From: Clavulina sp. PMI_390
Taxonomy: Eukaryota; Basidiomycota; Agaricomycetes; Cantharellales; Hydnaceae
NCBI GenBank assembly: GCA_015039315.1
Contig: WIDE01000186.1
Coordinates: 6,854 to 33,428, forward strand
Reading direction: 5' to 3'
DNA length: 26,575 bases
A program made the position numbers and the translations under genes. Under the pieces are notes generated by a model. That model worked only from the letters and a program-made list of their open reading frames with translations, was not told the origin of the DNA and made no database searches. Positions 1 to 8,936 of the stretch are shown here, one piece after another (positions within the stretch are counted from its first letter, which is position 1; every line of letters starts with the position of its first letter).

Positions 1-889
1 GGTACGAGGAAGAAAGATAGCTGAAAGGAAATACTTGGGCGGAATGCATGAAAACCTCGGACCCGATATGCCACGTGGTTGTTGGCAGCCGAAGACTGTC
101 TTGGTGGAGTTCTTCTTGGCAGTGATCATATTTGACATTGACTAAGCTCCGGGCGAGGTAAGGTGCTACCGAAAATGGAGTTTTCATGGTTCTGGGCTTA
201 CTCAATCAAGCCCTCTCCGCAATGGTTCTCCGCCCAAGCAAATCTGCGCATAGCTCGGTTCCCGCTGAGTGTAAAGACATGGAGGAGCTACATGATTAAG
301 CCATCCCACGCCAAGAGAAGGACAAGGTAAACCTCAGAGAAACGGATTTTCGTTTCCAGAGACAGTGCCACGGCTAGGTAAAAGTTGATATCACACAACC
401 CGACACGAGTCGTGGGCTTAACAGCATATAGTCACGATGTTAAGGTGGCCGAGGTGCCGATGAGATCCCTTAACACGACTCCGGCCTCACTTGTCGGCCG
501 CGAAGCTATTGGGTTTCTACAAATCATCAAAGAAATCGCATAATCGCTGGAGTCTTGTATCAAACTTGCTTCTGTATCGGTACCAGCCTCTATCCACTAA
601 ATCAATACCGAGCATGGATCAGCTGACACAATGGGAGTCGAATGGCGTAGCCTCACCCAAGCTCAGGTAAATAGCGCTTCCCCTGATTGTTAGGCTCAGC
701 ACGATTGTCGTAGGTTTCAGGCACCTGATTACGAAAAGCGGTATGAAATATATCACCCCTTGTCTCGGGTTGCGCCTCGGATAATTGGTCATACGCATCA
801 CCGTTCGTTCTCATCTTCCTTACGCTGAAACCTTATGCCTGCCATGACAAAAATCAATTACTTGAAGTCGAAATTTTGAGACTTTTGAG
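1..889. other. No gene seen
   Basis: I see no reading frame with a recognisable family, no RNA gene and no repeat in these bases. The only long frame (minus strand, near 619-801) has no protein-like composition. The right end is the promoter of the next gene. Confidence 0.5.
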
Positions 890-897
890 TATAAATA
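890..897 (+). promoter_or_regulatory. TATA box candidate
   Basis: TATAAATA lies 94 bases before the ATG at 984. This distance fits a fungal TATA promoter plus a short leader, and it is the reason for placing the start of the next gene at 984. Confidence 0.5.
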
Positions 898-983
898 CTT
901 GATATTTCGAGGTTCTGAGGTCTCAGAATCTTTCGCAGCTACATATCTGTCAAATCTCCTCAACCACACCTTGCACGCTTGAT

Positions 984-1588
984 ATGTCGTCCCCATCTAC
1001 CCCCAATCTCGAACCTTCTAGCAAGGAGTATAAAGAGTGGGCCTCCACGGACTTGATAGCGCGTCTTGTACACCCACTGACAAACCGCTGAGATAGCACC
1101 ATCGCTATGCTCCGCGCATCGAAGACGTCTGGAGGCGAAGCCGGGTTCAAAGTATGGGCTGCCGCCCCAAAAGGCACGAACCCCGACGTCAAGCAGGCCT
1201 CAAGGGAGTCGACCGATCGAAGATTCGTCCATCGATTGGGGGCAGCAATCTCCTCCATAGCACCCCGATCTCCGTGACGAGCGGTTCAGCATTGTTTTAT
1301 ATGTGGATCGAGGCTGTCGCACCAACTGCCAAATACAATGGCTCGGGAGGCTGCTGGGGACTTGGTGTCGGTGGAATCGAAGCTGCAGGCGTACTTTTCA
1401 CAAAGTACCCATTCCCGACCTTCGCCAGCGCTACAGAAACTTTCCTCATTCAGGAGGACGCTGAAGAAGCGGGGGCTGTGCTAGTCCAGTTCATGGATAG
1501 CTCTGGAACTATGATCGGCTCCGCTGCGCTCGTAGCAGCAGGTATAGGAGCGTTTGTTGGTGTATCTGGAGACTTCTGCTGGTCGTGA
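984..1588 (+). CDS. VapA-like small beta-protein candidate, model uncertain
   Basis: Two frames carry protein-like sequence. The first, from the ATG at 984, encodes about 35 residues ending in LVHPLTNR and then meets TGA at 1089-1091. The second, ending with TGA at 1586-1588, encodes a glycine-rich part (SGSALFYMWIEAVAP, GSGGCWGLGVGG, GAFVGVSGDFCWS). Its layout, a compact N-terminal helix followed by strands with GG-turns and a G-rich end finishing in W, resembles small fungal proteins distantly like the VapA/VapB beta-barrel family; this is from memory and weak. The two frames differ, so either an intron lies at about 1090-1260 or the gene has a frameshift. No signal peptide is seen. It converges on the haem-c gene, whose stop lies 254 bases further on. 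Function unknown. Confidence 0.35.
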
Positions 1589-1841
1589 GTTGTTTTCCTC
1601 ATGGATAAATCTCTCAATTACGCCTCTCCTGAAGAATATTGCAATGAACCATCAGGTCGGATTGAACATGATGCATTGCGACTAGCATTTGACTATGCCA
1701 ATCGTATGTTTTTTTATACTTGGTGCAGATGGATAGGTAGTTATACAATGATCGGCAGAGATGGCATTATCATGTACTCTTGGACAGTAGTACTTATATC
1801 GACGATTGTTTCAACCTCGTCAGCAGCACTCCACCAGTGCT

Positions 1842-3701
1842 TTAGACCCACTTCATTGGTGGGCCTGCCCGCATTGGCTCTTCGATGATGGTAATATTCT
1901 CGAGCATCTTCTCCACCGTCTCTTCGTCAGTATCAGGATCCTGAGGCTTGAATACGATCCTCCTGCCGGGCAACGAGAGGAGAACCCTCTTCTTGGGATC
2001 GGACTCCTTCTGTTGTGCCTTCTGAGTCTTCAGCCAAGTGTTGTAGTTGTTCCACCCGATAAGGAACTGAAGCGAGTAGTCGCACGATAGCGCGCCTCGA
2101 ACAGAGAACGACTCGCCTGCCTTGACGTTCTCGAACCTATTCAGAACAGTCGGATTTAGCTGGCAAATACGATGAGTCGCTTGAATGGTCGTACCAAGTC
2201 ATAGTGAGCTTCTCGTTTCGGGGTACCCACTCAAACTTCTCCGTGTTGTCACGCTTGACCTTGACAAGCTTGCCGTCTTGGACCATGGGTGCTGCGTAGG
2301 ATTGGGCCGTTGCGTGACAGGAGGTGCAAGCGCTAAGTGGTATGAAGTAGGTGGTTTCAGTCTTCGAGTGATCAAAGATTCTGGAGAACCAGTCCCACTC
2401 ACCTGACGAAATTATCGGCCGGGCCGTTGAGTCGACCATTGTATCCCCATGAAGGTCGCCCGCCACCGAGGCTGATCCTCAGCTTCTCTGCCTCAGGGTT
2501 GATCCATGACTCCTCGGGTTTCTTGCCAGAGTTGACGGCGGCTTGAGTCAGCTCAGGATCGCTACCCCACATAACGCCGACGGAAGTGAGGCGTCTCCAA
2601 GGCTGTATAAGTGATGTGTCAATGAGATGAATGACACACACGAAAGGAAGAATTGCACTGACGTCAGACACATTCGTCAGATACCCATTGTACATCCAGG
2701 TACCGAACACCCAACCAATGGGTGAGCGATGGTCTACAACGGCCCAGTCAACCTGGATGAGCCGAACACCACTGTCAAAATCGTTGCGCTCCGCCCCACT
2801 TGATGGTGCAACCGCTGGGTTAGGCTGAGGGCTAATAACCTAATAGAAACTTGATATTAGTGACCAAGGCAAGTGGCGATTTGAGAACAACACATACCGC
2901 TCTCCATTCTGGAGCACCCTTCATCGTCGGAACCTGTTCATCGGACGCGGTAGTGAGCAGTAGCTTGAAGACACAAGTGCCGGGGTGGAACTTCAGGTCT
3001 GTGTTCCAAACTGGAGCGTTCGGGTTGGCCCATGCTTGCCCAAAAGTTACGGCACCTTGGGGTAGCAGTGGGGAGTCAGACGACGGAAGACCCTTTGCAA
3101 TATCGTGATAAAGCCCGCTCTCACCTGGATCATTGTAGAAACCGACGGCCCAATTCTGAAGAGCATGCGTCTGGGTACTGGCGAACTCCGCAGGAGGGAT
3201 CGAGCGCTCGTAAGTGAGTCCCTTCAGAGGTTCGCGTCCGTTTGCCGACGCATGCATCCATGGCGCGTGGTACCAGTTTCGAACCTGAGCGGCGGGGTTT
3301 GTTCAGCTCGCCGCCATATTATGAAGATTTGAGTATTCATACTTTGTTGTCCCAAACATTAAAGTCAGCTGGCGTATTTCCCTCCCAGCAGTACTCAAGC
3401 ACCGTCTGGGCGTACTCCAGCGGTTGTTCCTTGAAGTCGATGTTGAGCCAGGGCGAGATAACGGAGATTTCGGGGCCTGGTAATGTCGGCCAGATGTCAT
3501 GGCTGAACGTGATACCATCGGGCTTGGCAGGGTAGTCATTACGAATCTTGAAGGTGGGACCTTTCCAGTTTTGAGGGATTGGATATTGGGAGGAGGTATG
3601 GAATTGCTCCCTACAACCCAGGATTCGACGTTAGGGTGTCATCTGAGTGAGAGGGCTAATACATCTAGGGCTTACTCAGCAGGAGTAAAGAACTGGCTCA
3701 T
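1842..3701 (-). CDS. Fungal haem-c motif (CxxCH) protein, 496 aa
   Basis: Seven exons read cleanly: 3701-3676, 3610-3343, 3284-2898, 2839-2663, 2602-2403, 2332-2195 and 2136-1842, with introns of 58-70 nt. They total 1491 nt. The start MSQFFTPAEEQF follows an in-frame stop. It fits my memory of a fungal family with no assigned function: an N-terminal part with FKIRNDYP and SPWLNIDFK, a middle part with WYHAPWMHASANGREP and WAVGFYNDPG, then IGWVFGTWMYNG, WINPEAEKLR, SWGYNGRLNGPADNF and a late DYSLQFLIGWNNY. Residues 351-359 are FVSACTSCH, a c-type haem site with Phe four residues before the first Cys, the spacing of mitochondrial cytochrome c. The intron at 2402-2333 splits the Ser codon just before the motif. 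No signal peptide or membrane segment is seen. It diverges from the haem lyase gene. A redox role is likely; the substrate is unknown. Confidence 0.85.
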
Positions 3702-4792
3702 ACTGCTGGATAACTAAAGGGCAAGATGGGTCCCGCGAGGATGTCAAGTGAGTTTACTTTGGTCAAGCCAGCCTCGCGTAGCTTCTTTATACGCAGAACG
3801 AACGGAGTCATAATACCGCCCCTGAAGTTGTAAGAGAACGCTGGACTATTGGTTAGAGTAGAATCGAGCAAAAAGGGAGAACATCGTGGTACAATCGCGC
3901 CCAGGATGAGCTACCCGAGTTGTAAAGCGGTGTTATTTCGTAGTAGTATTCATAAAATAGGGGCCCACTATCCCTAAATAGGTCCTGCTAACTCTGAAAG
4001 TCAGGGTGAGGAAAGTGCAGCTGACCTACTGGCCAACATACTCATAGTTGAGCTACGTAGGTGGCCAATTGGCATCGAGCGATTTCTGATCGCGTACAAG
4101 CTGTTCCGAACTGAATTTGAGCTCATTAGCCATTCTTTTTCGGCGATTTGCCTCCGTTTTCTCTGGCATACTGAGCGAACAGAGAAGTAACTCGAACGCA
4201 CCCAGAGTGGTGCTTGAACAAGTTCGAACACACGCCCCAACTCTTGTGCTGGCACCTATTTTTAGGGAGAGCTGAGGAAACGACGTACCCATTGGTTCCA
4301 GACACACCAATTGCTAGGAACTATCCCTTCTATTCACCTCCTCAGGAGTAAATGCACCGCCTGCAAACGATGAGGTCGTGTGATATTTGTTTACTCGTTT
4401 GCTGGAGATCAATTTCCACGTTCTACGAATTCATTCTGTTCCTCCAATGGCGGAGAGAAGATTAGTCAAGTAGTTCCATGCGGGTGGAGAGGGGACCGAA
4501 CTACTTTACAGAGTTGATCAGGTGCTGTGGCATATATTCTCCTGATCGGATGGGCGTCAGGCACGAAAATGGCGATTTGTGGGAGGAGCTATTTGAAAGG
4601 GCTGAATAGTACACTGAGCGCAGATCTGTCAATTGTCGTCGCCCATAGGGTGATATATCCATGATCTGCCTCCATGCCTTACGCTGTGAGAAGCCGTGAA
4701 CTCCCCTTCGCTTGCTCTTGGTTCCATCCAGATCCGTCCTTCCCTCGCTTCCCATCGCTCTCCCATTCTCCCCCTCCGCTGAGCTCTGCGAT
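3702..4792. other. Intergenic, divergent promoter region
   Basis: This lies between the starts of the haem-c gene and the haem lyase gene. On the minus strand at 3845-3698 an open stretch reads FRGGIMTPFVLRIKKLREAG and ends in a TGA that overlaps the ATG of the haem-c gene (ATGA). It follows a plausible acceptor (CTAAC then AATAG), but I could not extend it upstream into a recognisable protein. Minus-strand frames at 4001-4310 also look unlike a known family. The last 100 bases before 4793 are pyrimidine-rich, as is usual before fungal start codons. Confidence 0.4.
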
Positions 4793-5632
4793 ATGGCTAC
4801 CTGCCCAATGAGCAACAAGCACGACGCGCCTAACGCCACTCTTCTTGCCGCGCAGTGTCCCGTCATGCACTCAAACGACCCATCTCTGATCAACCCACTC
4901 AACAACGTGCCATTGAACCTGTCACAATCTCCATCCCCGAACCAATCAAAAATCCTCTCAACTGAACGAGAAACTTCTTCGATACCTCGAGTCGTTGCAA
5001 ACTCTGAGACTGGTGACTATCTCAATCAAGGCGAAGCAAAGAACTGGGTCTACCCAAGTCCCCAGCAGTTCTACAATGCGTTGATGAGGAAGGGTCACGA
5101 CATGCCCGAAGATCAGATGGCGACAATGGTCCAGTTACATAATTTTTTGAATGAAGAAGCTTGGAACGAGGTTCTCCAGTGGGAAGGGAGACTGGATCCT
5201 CGGTGAGTTTTTGCACGCTGAGTTCCGTTTCATATTGAGCTCGATCTCATTTCAAATACTCCAGAGCGACTTCTGTGCCAAAACTCGCTGAGATCAACGG
5301 AAAGCCGAGAGAACTCACATATAAGGCTCGAAGCCTAATGTGGGCATCATGGGCCCTTCCATCGTATTTCCAGTTGAGTCACGCCCCGTCCTTTTCACTA
5401 TAGCAAATTGCTCGACTCACAGCGCTGGTCGTTCTCCAGAGCTCAACGACCATTTGACCGGCACGATTGGGTCATAACTCGTTCATCGGGACAACGAATC
5501 CGATATGTTATTGACTACTATAGGGACGAGGCTGACGAGGATGGCAACCCGGCATTTGTTCTCGATGTTAGGCCTGCGTCGGATAGTATTAGTAGTGTAC
5601 TGTTAAAGCTGAGGGATGTATTACTAGGCTAG
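4793..5632 (+). CDS. CYC3: Holocytochrome c synthase (cytochrome c haem lyase)
   Basis: This enzyme attaches haem covalently to the CxxCH motif of cytochrome c in the mitochondrial intermembrane space. Exons 4793-5202, 5265-5372 and 5440-5632 give 236 residues, a normal length. Family signatures are [57 protein letters not shown] and [11 protein letters not shown]. The N-terminus carries two Cys-Pro haem-regulatory motifs (Cys4-Pro5 in MATCPM and Cys22-Pro23). The start at MATCPM is preferred to an upstream in-frame non-ATG extension because family members begin near the first CP motif. The second intron uses the weaker donor GTTGAG, but the join is in frame and restores the conserved block. 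It could equally be the cytochrome c1 lyase CYT2 or a single dual-purpose enzyme. It diverges from the CxxCH protein gene. Confidence 0.93.
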
Positions 5633-5747
5633 TCTAGTATATACATTCGCCAATGAGGCACAAATCGTTGTATATGTAGATATTATTGACAATAAATGGG
5701 TAATACAGCCCCGTATCTAACGAGTACCCAGCCTCGACACGAATCAG

Positions 5748-6824
5748 CTAGTCTAAGGCATAACTTGTGCTGAAAAACGCAGCTACGAGACTCAAACTAA
5801 CGGAGGCCAACATCAAGGAGGCGTCCCCTTGAATAGAGACCCGTATTGCTCCACTCTTGCCAGTCGACACAGCGAGACTACCAGAGGCAACGACAATAGC
5901 TGACGGAAGGGATGCTAAGCCAGCAACGATAAAATCAAATAATTTAATCAGCGTCGTCTTCACAGATCTTATGTACCACGCATGGACGTACTGGGAGTGC
6001 TCCCTCCACAGATGGCATCACGTTCACTATCAATCAGCGATTTGAAGTCACCTAACTCTTGCCGAAATATGGCGTACATTCCCTGTGCACATGTGCTACA
6101 GAGGAGCGACTTTTCTAGCGTCGTGTTCGTGAAGGCATGAACTTTCGCCAAGAAGAAGTTGCTTGCTGTGAGATTGCCGCCTAGACTGTTCTGAAGGGTC
6201 GTGAGCTCTTCGACGACGCAGAGATCATCACCCTCGCCCTTGCTAGAGCGACGCATGACAACCATAAGCAAGGGGCGAAAATTAGAGTCAGTTGTAGTCC
6301 ACTCACTCGCGTGTGCACATCGCCTCGCCGAAAACATCGTAAAAGTGTACCAGCCAGCTGGTGAATGAGCGAACGACAGTCTCCCCCATCCCAGCCTCAA
6401 CAAAGTCGGGTCCACATGCTCCCACAAGCTGATTCCCAAGATCGGTGAGTGTTGAGGTTGTACACGTCCCGTTCGTCGACATCCCCGTAAAGTTGGAGCA
6501 AAACCCCGTGAGGAACTCGTCCACAGGAGGAATAATTGAGTTGGTACTGGAGAGTGCAACAAGTGGTAGGATTCCGTCAAGGTGCAGACAACCGCCTTCG
6601 CTACTCAGTGTGAGATTGGTGATTGTGGATGAGCAGTTTGACGAGATGCTGAGACTGGACATCGTTGCAGTCGTGATTTCCGTCGTGACGATGATGGAGG
6701 GCGGTGGTTCAGCATGGAGAGGAGTCGCGGTGACGAAAGAATACAATCACCGCTTTGTGAGCCCTAATGGGTCGAATAATGATCGTATAGCGAGGGCGGC
6801 AGTCAGGCTTGCAAACGCTACCAT
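5748..6824 (-). CDS. Secreted Cys-rich protein with hydrophobic C-terminus, 277 aa
   Basis: Four exons fit: 6824-6751, 6648-6307, 6242-5992 and 5914-5748. Introns are 102, 64 and 77 nt and all phases agree (834 nt). The first exon encodes a short hydrophobic leader (MVAFASLTAALAI). The mature part has many Cys and N-glycosylation sites: SSNCSSTITNLTL, IIPPVDEFLTGFC, a MCTRDKGEGDDLCVVEEL block across an intron, LCSTCAQGMYAIF and DAICGG. The C-terminus (SLMLASVSLSLVAAFF) is a hydrophobic tail suited to a GPI anchor or membrane segment. This matches a basidiomycete family of cell-surface proteins that I remember only as hypothetical. The first acceptor could be 6 nt upstream instead (intron ending at 6655). 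It converges on the haem lyase gene, with 115 bases between the stops. Confidence 0.72.
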
Positions 6825-7213
6825 GTTCAGAGACTGGTGGGAGAATGGGGCTTGAGGAATGTTGAAGGGCAGAGTTGAGGGCGTGACATTGCGTGAAGTA
6901 CAAAGGATCGAGGAAGCATCGAATAGCGCGAGTCGCCGTGGCGCCCAGTAACCAAGCTCGGTATTGAACGCTACCAACGGTGTTCGACGTCGAGAGGTTC
7001 CCGGGAGTTAGCGGCAAAACACCGCCATCAACAGGCAACCGGACGACTAAGGCTGTGTCAACCGCTCTTTGTCGCTGTGGTCAGGTATCAATGCCATGAT
7101 CAAAGGCAGATGCTATATTAGGGGGTTTCATAATAGAGTAAAGCAGGTTTTCAACCATTCATAAAGCATTTGTAAAGTTTTTGTAAAGCAGGTAGTAAAG
7201 CAGCGGCTTGCTT

Positions 7214-7221
7214 TATAAAGC
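7214..7221. repeat. Left 8 bp target site duplication (TATAAAGC)
   Basis: It is identical to 8039-8046 on the other side of the hAT-like element, and it sits inside the older MITE, which shows the order of insertion. Confidence 0.88.
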
Positions 7222-8038
7222 TAGTGCTGCCGCGGTTATGTTCAGAACCGCAAACCGAACCTGAACCTAACCGCTGTGACCGAACCGTAACCGAACCAAG
7301 GATAATGGTCCGGTCATCGGTTTGCTTAGAGAGCGAACCGACGTGAACCTGCCATGAACCGGGTGAACCGCTATTGACCGAACCGAACCGCCCCTACATA
7401 TAAATATTGCGCCAAGGCTCCTCCCCAACGTCCTATTTCAACGGTTAACTTCACAAATAAACTTTCAAAACCATTTGATCCAAGCCACATTGGTTAATCG
7501 CTCGCAAAACATCTTATTTGTGTCAGACTATTGAGTTCTCAGCTCCGATTCCCTTTCTTGGTCACTTCAACATTTGTGTGTGAGACAGCCCGCTGTGAAT
7601 TTATTATATACCGGATATATACTTATCTTTCATTGAAGCTCAAAGCTGTATCTGGTCTGCTGTCACACCTTGTTTGGCTGGATTTCTCCACATGCGCCAT
7701 ATATACAAAATCACAAAAGCGTCTTCTGGTACACAATATACATGAACCCCGGTGCTTCTGACTTTACAAGACTGAGTATTACAGCTTCTACAAAATTTCG
7801 AGCCCAAAAGCTCACTACAGCAAGAAAAAGGACAATATGGGTACATTGTGCTTGTTTGTCCCGCTCAGATAGCATTTAATTTCTGTTTCCCACAGAGAAG
7901 ATGGTTCAGTGCGGTTCTGAACCTGAACCAAACCGAACTGGACCTGAACCGGCGCTTAGAGAACCGAACCTGAGGTCCAGTTTTGGGTTCGCCAGAAATC
8001 GTGTAAAAACCGGACCGAACCGAACATCGGCAGCACTA
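7222..8038. mobile_element. hAT-like non-autonomous element, 817 bp
   Basis: The ends are TAGTGCTGCCG (7222-7232) and CGGCAGCACTA (8028-8038), a perfect 11 bp terminal inverted repeat. Both sides carry the 8 bp direct repeat TATAAAGC (7214-7221 and 8039-8046). An 8 bp target duplication and TAGNG-type ends are the hallmark of the hAT superfamily. Subterminal regions (7240-7390 and 7905-8025) are packed with AACCGAACC-type repeats in both orientations, likely transposase-binding arrays. The middle (about 7400-7900) lacks them, is AT-rich, starts with a TATA-like stretch and holds only short frames. No transposase is seen. A related left end occurs at 26304. Confidence 0.88.
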
Positions 8039-8046
8039 TATAAAGC
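8039..8046. repeat. Right 8 bp target site duplication (TATAAAGC)
   Basis: It is identical to 7214-7221. The lack of any mismatch suggests a fairly recent insertion. Confidence 0.88.
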
Positions 8047-8233
8047 GCTCCACAGTGAACGTCCCCCTACCCGATCCGATGATCCCTCGCCTCTGAGCCA
8101 GCACCAGCATCTTGGGCCAGAAAAGGGCGTAGTCATGATCGGAGGGGCGTAGGGCGGTATATTATCACTTTTTCTGACACTTCCCAAGCGTTTCTGCTTG
8201 CTTCAGTCATGCTTTAGTTTTTGCTTTATTTCC

Positions 8234-8259
8234 TGCTTAGAGCTCCAGAGCTCTAAGCA
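8234..8259. repeat. Perfect 12 bp inverted repeat, 2 bp spacer
   Basis: TGCTTAGAGCTC and GAGCTCTAAGCA are separated by CA. The palindrome lies in the right arm of the outer MITE among TAAAGCA repeats, so it is probably part of the element's subterminal structure. Confidence 0.6.
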
Positions 8260-8363
8260 GCGACTAAAGCAGGTCATAAAGCAGCGCTGCTTTACAACTT
8301 GCTTTACAAAAACTTTACAAATGCTTGACAAACTGCTTTATCCTATTGTGAAACCTCCTATTG

Positions 8364-8936
8364 TACATGTTGATAGGTTGAACATGAACGTGACGGCGAC
8401 CCACTCTTCTCCCTCCACGCTTTGACCACCCTTGCGAGTACATGATCCCGATCTCATAAGTGTTTGGTTTCAAGGATGCTAGTAAGCCCTTTACGCTGAA
8501 AAAGACCACACTTTGATATACCGGTATGTCGGTATCTCCTAAGGCTGAAATGAATACAATTTGGAATGTAGCATAATGCCGTTTTTCTTCTAATATCTTG
8601 TAAGAGGACTGCTGAAAGAGTTCTTCTGCCTGATCTTTAGGTGAGATTGAAACAGTGTTTTTATGTGTTATCGTGTGATTATGCATGGTTGGTGTCCTTC
8701 CACCACGTATATCATCGTAACTCAGAACTCCTCGTTTGGATTGTCTCATACCCGATGAGAGTTCACATAAAAATACCCTCTTACCTCTTTGATTCATAAG
8801 GGAATACTAGTCATCAACCTCGGCGAAATAATCCGACACTCAAGTCATCGTGCACACCGACGAAAGTTGGGGCAACTGCAGCCCACAATCACTTCCCTTA
8901 GATACAAAATCCCTGCGCCACAGCTGTAAATATCTC
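8364..8936. other. Intergenic, one unsupported reading frame
   Basis: A minus-strand frame of 160 codons (8797-8315) begins with ATG and runs into the right arm of the MITE, so its last 15-20 codons are transposon sequence. Residues such as EELFQQSSYKILEEK look protein-like, but I recognise no family and no promoter. Either a decayed gene or chance. Confidence 0.25.

Larger units (their letters stand above)
7116..8363. mobile_element. Non-autonomous TIR element (MITE), split by a hAT insertion
   Basis: The left end (TATTAGGGGGTTTCATAATA, then TAAAGCA repeats) is the imperfect inverse of the right end (reverse complement CAATAGGAGGTTTCACAATA, then TAAAGCA repeats). Both ends share CATTTGTAAAGTTTTTGTAA in opposite orientation. 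A TA dinucleotide flanks each side (7114-7115 and 8364-8365). Without the inserted hAT-like element and its duplicated 8 bp the original element is about 420 bp. No transposase is encoded. The TA target and ends suggest a Tc1/mariner-type or related MITE; the superfamily is uncertain. Confidence 0.7.

Noticed and set aside
3262..3292. GTTCGAAAC, reminiscent of a tRNA T-arm
   Set aside because: It is the start of exon 3 of the haem-c gene, and no tRNA fold surrounds it.
3303..3539. A 78-codon minus-strand frame at the haem-c gene
   Set aside because: It is a shifted frame of exon 2; the true frame gives FKIRNDYP and joins exon 1 and exon 3 in phase.
4001..4310. Possible transporter tail on the minus strand (ANRRKRMANE and a hydrophobic stretch)
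   Set aside because: A faint likeness to the C-terminal end of MFS permeases, but I found no neighbouring exons, so it is not supported.
7531..7761. Coding region inside the hAT-like element
   Set aside because: The frame is only 76 codons, starts without ATG and has no transposase motif.
8315..8797. A 160-codon minus-strand frame as a confident gene
   Set aside because: It runs into the MITE arm and no family or promoter supports it; described only as an intergenic frame.
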